Shown here in pieces: positions 8,235 to 16,701 of a stretch of 64,000 bases of DNA. This DNA comes from Chryseotalea sp. WA131a. GTDB lineage: Bacteria; Bacteroidota; Bacteroidia; Cytophagales; Cyclobacteriaceae. The stretch is from positions 3,906,001 to 3,970,000 of the forward strand of contig CP073016.1 of assembly GCA_025370075.1 (NCBI GenBank), given 5' to 3'. How positions within the stretch are numbered: the first letter of the stretch is position 1; every line of letters begins with the position of its first letter. The notes below the pieces were generated by a model. It was given only the letters and a program-made list of their open reading frames with translations. It made no database searches and was not told where the DNA came from. Position numbers and translations under genes: made by a program.

Positions 8235-9139
8235 TCGAATTCTTTATTGCTGCAAGTGTTTTTGAAAAAATTATCCCAGAATTGTCATTGTCCCAGAATT
8301 GTCGATAGAAAAAAGTTCTAATAGCGGCCATTAGAGAAAATGCTTCGAAAGGATAAGATAAGTGTTAAGGATCCTTAAATTCGGTCAGATTTTCTGACAA
8401 AATACATGGACTATAAAATCGAATTTACCGATAAGAAATCACCCCCTGGTCGGGTATACTTATGCTCAATAAAATGCTTGACAAAATGGATTTCGACAGT
8501 TTCCTTGAAGGGTTGGGATTGCCCAGGCAAGGATCCATCCCGGTTATCCATACGATCAACTCATCAAGCAGTTTACGAACAGCCAGCGGCTTCGTATCAA
8601 TGGTTTTTAAAAAATTTGCAGTTCACTAACCTTAAATGTGGACATTTAAGGCACAAGTGTCGCGCACACCAACGAACATGCGGAAGACTTGCGCTAGTAC
8701 GGGCCAGTACGGAGGGGTATTCGAAAATCGTAACGCAACACCAACGCATCTAAGTTGAACAAAGCAGTTTAAAGGTAAAGAAGGGGCGAAAGCCTTTTTT
8801 TCCTAGGCTGGATTGCCCTGATAGCGCACCTACTTTTTACTGTTATCCATAAGCAAGTGAAAGAATGTGAACAGTTTAGGAGTAATGGACATTTATTAGG
8901 CTGTTTTTTAGACACAGTTTATGACTATGGTCAGCATGGCTTCAAACAATTTAGGTTCCTACATCTGTTTTGTATCCATGTTATCCATGCGAAATAAATT
9001 ATCGGCCCCCCAGCTTGAGGTTAATAAAATCCAGCTTGATATGTTTGTGGCCATTAAAGGGGGTGTTCTTCAAAGCATAGAAAAATCCCCTTAATTTTAA
9101 CCTATTAACCCTTTATAACACTTACTGAAAATTGGTCGG
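8235..9139. other. Long gap with little recognisable content
   Basis: No convincing complete gene. Contents seen: a 16-17-nt direct repeat (tcccagaattgtc twice, 8273-8303), a possible transposase scar at 8462-8622 (listed separately), and AT-rich sequence from 8880 to the next start. An open frame of 115 codons from 8406 has no family resemblance and odd composition (many Cys, His and Arg), so I do not call it a gene. Confidence 0.5.
8462..8622 (+). pseudogene. Possible transposase fragment (IS1380-like), degenerate
   Basis: Frame 1 reads MLNKMLDKMDFDSFLEGLGL, which then needs a frame change at about 8530 to continue as GYPYDQLIKQFTNSQ before a stop. A short motif of type F..FL..LGLP...GY....LI..F recalls the N-terminus of IS1380-family transposases. 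The match is short and from memory, with no catalytic residues left, so this is only a suggestion. Confidence 0.3.
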
Positions 9140-12100
9140 ATGACATTAATTGATAATTATAAACGTAAAAAGTTTGGTTCCTACAACTTGCTTACTGCTT
9201 ACTGCCTACTGCCTACTTTTTTACTAATCCTATTCTCGACCACCGCACTCTCCCAATCTCTTCAAACCATCGTGCAACGCGGCCACGAGCTTGCTATATT
9301 GTCAATCGCTATAAGTCCAGACAGTAATTATGTTGCCACAGGAAGTCGTGATAAATCGGCTAAACTTTGGGAGTTGAGCACTGGACGAGAAGTGCGTAGT
9401 TTTTTAGGTCATCAAGCATCTATCAATGATTTAGAATTTAGTCGCGATGGCAAACTTCTCATCACAGCAAACGGAGATGGCACCGCGAAAATTTGGGAGG
9501 TGGGCACTGGCAAAGAAATCCTTTCGGTTAAGCCCGATGAAGAGCGGGTCACGGATGTGACTTTCGATCCCAAAGGAAAATTTTTTGTTACCGTTGGTTT
9601 TGGGCGAAAGGCTCGCGTATGGGCGTATCCTTTTAAAGAATTGCTCAAGGAGTTTGATGCCGATGGCTATGCAGGCTCTGGCGGATTGATTCACGTTGCC
9701 ATCAGTCCGAACAGTGAATGGTTGGCCATTGGTGAAGACGGTTTTACAGCAAATGTGTATAAAACTTCTACTTGGCAAAAAGTATGGACATTTAATCAAT
9801 CAATCCTTCACTCCTCTTGCGGGGGTTGTTATACCGATATTGACTTTACTCCCGATAGTCAGTATTTAGTGAAAGCCTCCAATCATGATTTGGTTGCGAA
9901 GTACGACTTGACTACTGGCAAGCAAGTGCTGCAATACAAAAAGCAAATAGACGATTTAAAGTCGGTTACGTTTAGCAAGGATGGAAAAAGAATGGCCCTT
10001 TGCACAGAAAAGGAAGTGATAATTTATGACAGTAAAGGCGACTCACTAAAAACGATTCGTCCAGATACTGAAGGGGACATCAACCAAGCAAAGTTTACAA
10101 CCGATGGTAAGCAGTTGCTAATCGCTTCCGATCAAAACATAGTGTTAGTTTACGATGTAGCAAGTGGTAAAAAGAAAAGTGAGTTAACAGGTTTTTTGAA
10201 TAAGAGAGATAAAGGCGGATTGGCCTACGACCCTAATTCGTATTGGGACTCTTATATTGCTAAATATGTTCGCTTCAAAAATAATTTATTGTTGAGCCGC
10301 GACAATAAAACATTGCTCAAGGGCAAGTTTGGAGACAAAATTAAACGGTGGGATATTGCTTCGGGCAAAACAGAGATGGAGTATGTGGGGCACACCAAGG
10401 CCGCTTTGTGTTATCAATACAATCGAGACGGAAAGCTATTGCTATCCGGAGGAGGGGATGGAACAATTATTTTGTGGAATGCTCAAACAGGTGATACCAT
10501 TCGCACCATTGAGTCATATCGCGAACCAGTTTTTGATATTCACTTTAGCAGTGATGAAACACAGATTTTGAGTAGCAGTTGGGATGGCACATTGAAAATT
10601 CACGATGTGGTCACGGGCAAAAGGCTGCATTTGTTTGAGTTGAAGGAAGGTTCTGCCTATCAATCACAATTCAGCAGAAATGGATTGTATGTTTTTACCG
10701 CAACCCTTAAAGAAGGTACAGATCGATTGCAAATGCGGGAAATTGATACCAAAAAAATCATTCGCACCTTTGAAGGCCATACCGATGCCATTTCTTCGTT
10801 GCAGGTTTCAGCAGACGGAAAAAGATTGTTGACCGCCAGTTGGGATGGCTCCGTACGCCAATGGGATGTAGTGACTGGTTTCGCGGATTTTAAGTTGCTC
10901 GGTCATATAGGCGCAGTGCATGTTGCTCTTTATAGCAGTGCAGAGAAAAATATTTTTAGTGCCGGTGCCGATCGAGTCATTCGCCTTTGGGACGTAGCCA
11001 CAGGAAAAGTCATCCAAACATTGGAAGGCCACACGGCAGAGATCACCAGTTTACAATTAACATCGGATGAAAAAATGCTCATTAGCCACAGCTTGGATGG
11101 TACTACTAAGTTTTGGGATTTGAGTACGGGCAAAGAATTTTTTGAGCACATCCATTTTGGTGAGAAAGAGTGGATGGTGAAAAATGCGGAGGGCTATTTT
11201 AATGGCACCGATCAGGCGCGCCAATACATTCACTTTGTAGATGGCATGAAAACCTATTCGGCCGATCAGTTTTTCAATGAATATTACCGACCCGATTTGC
11301 TCCCAAAAATTTTTCAAAAAAGAGGTGGCGATGATGGCGCGAAGGGCATTCAAGGTAAACTGCAAAAGTCGCCACCGCCTACTGTTCGCGTAGCCATTGT
11401 ACCCACAGCCGATGAAAGCAAGGCACAGATTTATGTTCGGGTGGTAGACAATGGGGGTGGCGCGCAAAACCTTAAATTGTTTCACAACGGCAAGTCGGTT
11501 TCAATTGATAAGGCCTTTGTGTTGCCAAAAGGCAAAGATGAACAGAACACCTATCACCAACTTATTTCGTTGGTGGGAGGTAACAATGTATTTATGGCTA
11601 CGGCCGCCAACAAAGATAGAATAGAAGCCGATCCGCACTCAGCCGAAATTTTTTCCGAAGTGGTAACCAAAACAAGTACCTGCTATGTGTTGGCAGTGGG
11701 TATCAATCAGTACAAAAATCCGCGCATGACGTTGAATTACGCTCGGCCCGATGCCGAGTCGTTTGAAAAAATGGTGGATCATCAAACGGGGCTTTACAAA
11801 AACATAGAAGTACACACGCTCTTTGATTCGGATGCTACTCGGGTGTCCATCTTAGCAAAACTGGAAGAGCTCTCTACAAAGATCAATCAAGAAGACGTAT
11901 TTATATTTTATTATGCTGGCCACGGCAGCATGGTAGACGATCGTTTCTTTTTTATCCCCAGTGAAAGTGCTCGCTTGTATGATTTAAGTTCGCTGCAAAA
12001 AGAAGCCATTGAAGCATCGGTCATCCAAGACAAATTCAAAAACATAAAAGCCTTAAAGCAATTGATAGTGATGGATGCGTGCCAATCGGGTGGCTCGGTA

Positions 12101-12430
12101 GAATTATTGGCTACGCGCGGTGCAGCGGAAGAAAAAGCCATTGCCCAACTCTCGCGCAGCGCGGGCATACACGTGATGGCCTCCGCAGGCAGCGAGCAAT
12201 TTGCGACTGAGTTTGCCGAGCTTGGCCACGGGCTGTTTACTTATCTATTGGTAAAAGCCTTGCAAGGCGATGCGGATGGCGCGCCTAAAGATGGTAAAGT
12301 GACGATCTATGAATTGAAATCGTATCTGGATGACCAAGTGCCTGAGATGACGCGCAAACTGAAAGGCAAACCACAGTATCCTTACACCTTTTCGCGCGGA
12401 CAAGATTTTCCGGTGGTGATACAGAATTGA
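9140..12430 (+). CDS. Secreted WD40-repeat protein with C-terminal caspase-like (peptidase C14) domain
   Basis: 1096 residues. An N-terminal hydrophobic stretch ending ALSQS is a likely signal peptide; its core LLTAYCLLPTFLL is encoded by a heptameric array (9184-9217). Residues ~45-690 hold about a dozen WD40 blades (GHELAILSIAISPDS...KLWE, GHTDAISSLQVSADG...QWD, GHTAEITSLQL...FWD). A linker of ~150 residues leads to a caspase-fold domain from ~848 with the catalytic pair His928 (YYAGHG) and Cys981 (DACQSGG), so it should be active. WD40-caspase fusions are known in bacteria as predicted signalling or self-cleaving proteins; the target is unknown. The next gene is a small membrane protein 54 bp downstream, possibly co-transcribed. 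The start is the first ATG; no later Met precedes the signal peptide. Confidence 0.92.
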   Translation: MTLIDNYKRKKFGSYNLLTAYCLLPTFLLILFSTTALSQSLQTIVQRGHELAILSIAISPDSNYVATGSRDKSAKLWELSTGREVRSFLGHQASINDLEFSRDGKLLITANGDGTAKIWEVGTGKEILSVKPDEERVTDVTFDPKGKFFVTVGFGRKARVWAYPFKELLKEFDADGYAGSGGLIHVAISPNSEWLAIGEDGFTANVYKTSTWQKVWTFNQSILHSSCGGCYTDIDFTPDSQYLVKASNHDLVAKYDLTTGKQVLQYKKQIDDLKSVTFSKDGKRMALCTEKEVIIYDSKGDSLKTIRPDTEGDINQAKFTTDGKQLLIASDQNIVLVYDVASGKKKSELTGFLNKRDKGGLAYDPNSYWDSYIAKYVRFKNNLLLSRDNKTLLKGKFGDKIKRWDIASGKTEMEYVGHTKAALCYQYNRDGKLLLSGGGDGTIILWNAQTGDTIRTIESYREPVFDIHFSSDETQILSSSWDGTLKIHDVVTGKRLHLFELKEGSAYQSQFSRNGLYVFTATLKEGTDRLQMREIDTKKIIRTFEGHTDAISSLQVSADGKRLLTASWDGSVRQWDVVTGFADFKLLGHIGAVHVALYSSAEKNIFSAGADRVIRLWDVATGKVIQTLEGHTAEITSLQLTSDEKMLISHSLDGTTKFWDLSTGKEFFEHIHFGEKEWMVKNAEGYFNGTDQARQYIHFVDGMKTYSADQFFNEYYRPDLLPKIFQKRGGDDGAKGIQGKLQKSPPPTVRVAIVPTADESKAQIYVRVVDNGGGAQNLKLFHNGKSVSIDKAFVLPKGKDEQNTYHQLISLVGGNNVFMATAANKDRIEADPHSAEIFSEVVTKTSTCYVLAVGINQYKNPRMTLNYARPDAESFEKMVDHQTGLYKNIEVHTLFDSDATRVSILAKLEELSTKINQEDVFIFYYAGHGSMVDDRFFFIPSESARLYDLSSLQKEAIEASVIQDKFKNIKALKQLIVMDACQSGGSVELLATRGAAEEKAIAQLSRSAGIHVMASAGSEQFATEFAELGHGLFTYLLVKALQGDADGAPKDGKVTIYELKSYLDDQVPEMTRKLKGKPQYPYTFSRGQDFPVVIQN
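9184..9217. repeat. Heptameric array inside the signal-peptide codons
   Basis: acttgct, tactgct, tactgcc, tactgcc, tactttt: a 7-nt periodic run read in frame as hydrophobic residues of the WD40-caspase signal peptide. Confidence 0.75.
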
Positions 12431-12484
12431 ACATGGCATTCGATAAAAGGCTACCTTCGTACAACAAAATCCATTTTATGATAC

Positions 12485-12922
12485 ATGGCGGAAGCAACCC
12501 GAGCTAAATTTTTTTTGGTCAAGTATTTTTTCTTAGGCAACGCACTACTGCTGCTGATTGCATCCACTTTGTTCTTTCTACAAAATTCAGAATCACCAAA
12601 AGGAAAAGCTGTGTCCTTTATTCTATTGGCAGCAGGACTGATTTTTATTTCGCTTCACTTTATGATTGCCAGCGACATTAAAAAAGTGGCCATCAGCAAA
12701 AAGAAAATTTCGATTGTGGACAAAGGCAAAGTAAAGAGCTATTATTGGGAAGATGTGAAGTCAATCAAATTTATCCCGTTCATTAACATGTACCGTGCTT
12801 ATTTAAAAAAGAAACGCAAGGTGTATTTCCTTCCACCAAACAATAGCGAAGCACTCTTCGGCATGTTTATAGGAAAACAAGATTTTATCCCAAAGAAGGT
12901 TGGCAAGATAGCTAGGCGCTAA
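12485..12922 (+). CDS. Small membrane protein with two N-terminal helices, unknown function
   Basis: 145 residues starting at ATG 12485. Two membrane segments (about 10-30 and 40-60) form a hairpin, followed by a basic soluble domain with short beta-strands (KKVAISKKKISIVDKGKVKSYYWEDVKSIKF) that recalls bacterial PH-like domains of the type attached to such hairpins. I do not recognise a named family. The C-terminus is very basic (KKVGKIARR), which fits a cytoplasmic face next to the membrane. It lies 54 bp after the caspase gene and could share its transcript. Confidence 0.7.
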   Translation: MAEATRAKFFLVKYFFLGNALLLLIASTLFFLQNSESPKGKAVSFILLAAGLIFISLHFMIASDIKKVAISKKKISIVDKGKVKSYYWEDVKSIKFIPFINMYRAYLKKKRKVYFLPPNNSEALFGMFIGKQDFIPKKVGKIARR

Positions 12923-12960
12923 TGCGCAAACCCCAACACAAAATATCCAACTCCCATCTC

Positions 12961-14157
12961 TTACTTCAAAACCCCCAACTCTTTCCCAACTTCCGTAAAG
13001 GCTTTGATGGCTTTATCTAAATGATGCTTTTCATGCCCAGCAGAAATTTGAACGCGAATCCTCGCTTTGCCCTTGGCCACCACCGGATAGAAAAACCCGA
13101 TCACATAAATTCCTTTTTCCAGCAATCGCTCGGCAAACTTTTGTGCGAGTGGCGCCTCATATAACATAATAGGCACAATGGGGTGCACGCCAGGTTTTAT
13201 GTCAAATCCAGCCTTGGTCATTTCTTCACGGAAGTATTTTGTATTTTGCTCAAGCTTATCGCGAAGAGCAGTTGTTTCGGAAAGCATGTTAAACACTTCA
13301 ATGCTCGCGCCCACAATGGCAGGTGCCAATGTATTGGAAAACAAATAGGGCCTTGAACGCTGACGAAGCATTTCAATGATTTCTTTTCGCCCAGATGTAA
13401 AGCCACCCATCGCTCCGCCCAGTGCCTTGCCCAGCGTTCCTGTGATAATGTCTACTCTGCCCACTACTCCACAATGCTCGGGCACACCACGACCTGTTTT
13501 GCCCAAGAAGCCGGACGAATGACATTCGTCCGTCATCACCAACGCTTGGAATTCATCCGCCAAGTCACAGATTTTATCAAGTTGCGCAATGGTTCCATCC
13601 ATGGAAAAGGCTCCGTCTGTTACGATAACGATTTGCTGCGCTCCTGCTTTCCGTGCTTCCTCCAATTGCGTTTTTAAATCCGCCATATCGTTGTGCTTGT
13701 AGCGATAGCGCATGGCTTTGCACAAACGCACGCCATCAATGATCGAAGCATGATTTAATTCATCAGAAATAATGGCATCCTTTTCGCCAAACAGTGGCTC
13801 AAACACTCCGCCATTGGCATCAAAAGCGGCCGCGTACAAAATGGTATCTTCTGTACCTAAAAAGTCGGCAATCTTTTTCTCTAATTCCTTGTGAATGTCT
13901 TGCGTGCCGCAGATAAATCGCACCGATGACATGCCAAACCCGTGTGTATCGATAGCCTTTTTTGCTGCTGCAATTACCCTAGGATGAGATGACAAGCCCA
14001 AATAATTGTTTGCACAAAAATTGATTACCTCTTTTCCATCGCTGGTTTTAATGTCGGCTGCCTGCGGGGTAGTGATAATGCGTTCTTTTTTGAATAAGCC
14101 AGCTTCGCGAATGGCGTTGAGTTCTTTCTCTAAAACGGGTTGCAAGGTTTTGTACAT
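12961..14157 (-). CDS. kbl: Glycine C-acetyltransferase (2-amino-3-ketobutyrate CoA ligase)
   Basis: 398 residues, the usual length. A PLP-dependent alpha-oxoamine synthase: it joins 2-amino-3-oxobutyrate with CoA to give glycine and acetyl-CoA. Visible motifs are NFCANNYLGLSSHPRV, GFGMSSVRFICGT, DELNHASIIDG, MTDECHSSGF and the PLP lysine in TGTLGKALGG. The divergent gene at 14247 is an SDR-type threonine dehydrogenase, which makes the substrate of this enzyme, so the pair forms the threonine-to-glycine route. The shared intergenic region is only about 90 bp and contains a heptameric array, so divergent promoters there are likely. Confidence 0.97.
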   Translation of the reverse strand: MYKTLQPVLEKELNAIREAGLFKKERIITTPQAADIKTSDGKEVINFCANNYLGLSSHPRVIAAAKKAIDTHGFGMSSVRFICGTQDIHKELEKKIADFLGTEDTILYAAAFDANGGVFEPLFGEKDAIISDELNHASIIDGVRLCKAMRYRYKHNDMADLKTQLEEARKAGAQQIVIVTDGAFSMDGTIAQLDKICDLADEFQALVMTDECHSSGFLGKTGRGVPEHCGVVGRVDIITGTLGKALGGAMGGFTSGRKEIIEMLRQRSRPYLFSNTLAPAIVGASIEVFNMLSETTALRDKLEQNTKYFREEMTKAGFDIKPGVHPIVPIMLYEAPLAQKFAERLLEKGIYVIGFFYPVVAKGKARIRVQISAGHEKHHLDKAIKAFTEVGKELGVLK

Positions 14158-14183
14158 AGTATTAAAATTTGGGCAAATCTACA

Positions 14184-14215
14184 ATCGTATTTCGTAAATC
14201 GTAAATCATAATTTT
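14184..14215. repeat. Short heptameric array in the kbl/threonine dehydrogenase divergent region
   Basis: tatttcg, taaatcg, taaatca, taatttt: four 7-nt steps between the two divergent starts. The AT content means any promoter signals overlap it. Confidence 0.65.
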
Positions 14216-14246
14216 CTGATAACTTCGCGCCTTCATTCGTTTGAAA

Positions 14247-15206
14247 ATGAAGAAAACAAAGGTTTTATTGATTGGTGCTGGCGGCCAGCTTGGCTCTGAA
14301 CTTACCCAGGGGCTTTGGAAAATCTACGGTCAAGAAAATGTAATTGCTTCCGACATAAAAGATGCCCAGGGCATTTTAAAAGAAGGCCCCTACGAAAAGT
14401 TTGATGTGATGCAGCGTGATAAACTTTTTGACCTCATCAAAAAAAACGGCATCACTCAAATCTATCACTTGGCCGCGTTGCTTTCTGCCACTGGCGAGAA
14501 AGATCCGCGATGGGCATGGAAGTTGAACATGGAAAGCTTGCTCTTTGTGTTGGAAGCCGCCCACGAATTGAAATTGCACAAAGTTTATTGGCCTAGTTCT
14601 ATTGCCGCCTTCGGCCCAACAACACCTAAACAAAATACACCTCAAGATACCATCATGGACCCCAGCACGGTGTATGGCATTACTAAATTGGCAGGCGAAC
14701 TTTGGTGCGAATACTATTTTAGACGATACGGTGTAGATGTAAGGAGCTTGCGGTATCCCGGATTGATTGGTTATAAAACGCCACCCGGTGGCGGCACTAC
14801 TGATTATGCAGTAGACATTTATTTCAAGGCATTGAAAGAAAAAAAATACGAATGCTTTTTAGCTGCCGATACTTATTTGCCGATGATGTACATGGACGAT
14901 GCCGTAAAAGCAACCATCGATTTGATGGAAGCACCGGCTGAAAAAGTAAAGGTGCGCACCAGCTATAACATTGGCGCAATGAGCTTTTGCCCTGCTCAAG
15001 TGGCCGCTACTATTAAAAAGCACATTCCTGATTTTAGCATTACCTATAAACCAGACTTTCGCCAAGCCATTGCCGATTCGTGGCCAAAGTCAATTGACGA
15101 TTCTTCAGCACGCAGTGATTGGGGCTGGAAAAATAAATTTGGACTGGATGAGATGACCAGCGATATACTTCATAATTTACAACTGAATCCTCAGTTTCTA
15201 GATTAA
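14247..15206 (+). CDS. L-threonine 3-dehydrogenase, short-chain dehydrogenase (epimerase-like) type
   Basis: 319 residues from ATG 14247; a TTG six bases upstream is also possible but unnecessary. Rossmann motif GAGGQLGSEL near the N-terminus, then YHLAALLSA, the serine region WPSSIAAFGP, and the catalytic YGITKLAGE (YxxxK). The pattern YPGLIGYKTPPGGGTTDYAVDIY fits the UDP-galactose-epimerase-like threonine dehydrogenases known from Flavobacterium rather than sugar epimerases. It oxidises threonine with NAD to 2-amino-3-oxobutyrate, the substrate of the divergent kbl product. The stop overlaps the start of the flippase gene by one base (TAATG), so the two are translationally coupled. Confidence 0.9.
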   Translation: MKKTKVLLIGAGGQLGSELTQGLWKIYGQENVIASDIKDAQGILKEGPYEKFDVMQRDKLFDLIKKNGITQIYHLAALLSATGEKDPRWAWKLNMESLLFVLEAAHELKLHKVYWPSSIAAFGPTTPKQNTPQDTIMDPSTVYGITKLAGELWCEYYFRRYGVDVRSLRYPGLIGYKTPPGGGTTDYAVDIYFKALKEKKYECFLAADTYLPMMYMDDAVKATIDLMEAPAEKVKVRTSYNIGAMSFCPAQVAATIKKHIPDFSITYKPDFRQAIADSWPKSIDDSSARSDWGWKNKFGLDEMTSDILHNLQLNPQFLD

Positions 15207-16645
15207 TGTCCAAACTCAAATCATTAGCAGGCGAAACAGTGCTTTACGGCCTTGGCAGTATGTTGCCGCGTTTTCTAAATTTTTTGCTCGTTTCCCTCCA
15301 TACCAAAAGCATGTTTTCAAGAGCGGAATATGGAGAACTTACATACCTGCTTTCCATTGTTGCAGTAATCAACGTGGTGTACATGTTTGGTATGGAGACT
15401 GCCTTTTTTCGGTTCTCCAATCAACCCGATGCCAATAAGGCAAAAGTTTTTCGTTTGGCGCAAACTGTGGTAGTGAGCATCAGTATCTTTTGCTCGATCA
15501 TTTTTATTGGCTCCTCATCATTTATTGCAAGTCAGGTTGGGCAAGCCAACCATCAAGAGTTTGTGGTGTGGCTTACGCTGATCATGCTTATTGATGCTTC
15601 CGTGGCCATTCCGTTTGCTCAGTTGCGGCTTCAAAAAAAGGCCAAGCTCTTTGCCGTTGCCAAAATTGTAAATGTTTTGGTATTGATTGCGCTCAATTAT
15701 TATTTTTTAAAAATAGCTTATCGTCCAAGCGTAGGCATTGGGTATGTCTTTTTAGCCAACCTTATTGCCAATTCGTTTTTTCTACTGTTCTTTTTTAAGT
15801 CATTGATTACATGGCGACCTGAATGGGACACAACCTTATCTCCTGCCATGTTGCGCTACGCCTATCCGGTAATGTTAACGGGGTTGGCCGGAATGACCAA
15901 TGAGTTTTTTTCACGAACAACATTAGGCTATTGGTTGCCACCCAATTTTTATGGAAGTATGAGCAACCAAGAAGCGCTCGGGATTTTTGGAGCTTGCTAC
16001 AAATTTGCCGTATTCATGAACTTGGGCATCCAAGCATTTCGCTATGCCGCAGAGCCGTTCTTTTTTTCGAATGCCTCCGATAAAAAATCTCCCGAGTTGT
16101 TTGCCAAAGTCAATCATTACTTTGTGATGCTGGGTTGTATCGTGCTGCTCGGTGTGAGCATCAACCTTGACCTCATCAAGCATTTTATTGGCGATAACTT
16201 TTGGGATGGCTTGGCCATTGTTCCCATTCTGTTATTGGCCTATTTGTTTTTAGGTATCTATTACAACATCAGCATTTGGTTTAAACTCACCAATCAAACG
16301 CATGTTGGCACTTTCATCACCATCTTGGGTGTATTGGTTACGGTAGTGGCCAATTACCTTTTGATTCCTCGCTTTGGTTACATGGGTAGCAGTTGGGCAG
16401 CGCTTTTGTGCTACGCAGTCATGACACTTGCTTGTTATGCATGGGGTCAAAAATATCATCCCATTCCGTATTCAGTAGGTAAAGATCTGATCTACATTTT
16501 TTCAACCATGCTGGTGGTGTATTTGGTGTATGCAATTGAAATATCCAATCAATATCTATCATCGCTTTTTCATATCGGAGTCACGGTTTTATTTGTTGGA
16601 ATCGTTTACCTCTTTTCACGAAATGATTTGAAACAATCTATCTAA
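15206..16645 (+). CDS. Polysaccharide biosynthesis flippase (Wzx/MATE-like)
   Basis: 479 residues with about 12-14 hydrophobic segments and the opening LKSLAGETVLYGLGSMLPRFLNFLL, standard for oligosaccharide flippases of the MOP superfamily. Members move lipid-linked saccharides across the inner membrane. There are no glycosyltransferases next to it, so the cargo is unclear. It overlaps the preceding threonine dehydrogenase by one base and is followed after about 55 bp by the TPR gene, suggesting one operon running from 14247 to 20477. Confidence 0.88.
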   Translation: MSKLKSLAGETVLYGLGSMLPRFLNFLLVSLHTKSMFSRAEYGELTYLLSIVAVINVVYMFGMETAFFRFSNQPDANKAKVFRLAQTVVVSISIFCSIIFIGSSSFIASQVGQANHQEFVVWLTLIMLIDASVAIPFAQLRLQKKAKLFAVAKIVNVLVLIALNYYFLKIAYRPSVGIGYVFLANLIANSFFLLFFFKSLITWRPEWDTTLSPAMLRYAYPVMLTGLAGMTNEFFSRTTLGYWLPPNFYGSMSNQEALGIFGACYKFAVFMNLGIQAFRYAAEPFFFSNASDKKSPELFAKVNHYFVMLGCIVLLGVSINLDLIKHFIGDNFWDGLAIVPILLLAYLFLGIYYNISIWFKLTNQTHVGTFITILGVLVTVVANYLLIPRFGYMGSSWAALLCYAVMTLACYAWGQKYHPIPYSVGKDLIYIFSTMLVVYLVYAIEISNQYLSSLFHIGVTVLFVGIVYLFSRNDLKQSI

Positions 16646-16701
16646 CCAATAGCTTTTGAAAGCTTGATTAATTCGCTTAAAATCAGAAAATTCGGTTAAT
16701 T

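Noticed and set aside
8406..8753. 115-codon open frame on the plus strand
   Set aside because: No family resemblance, unusual Cys/His/Arg-rich composition, and it overlaps a transposase-like scar in another frame.
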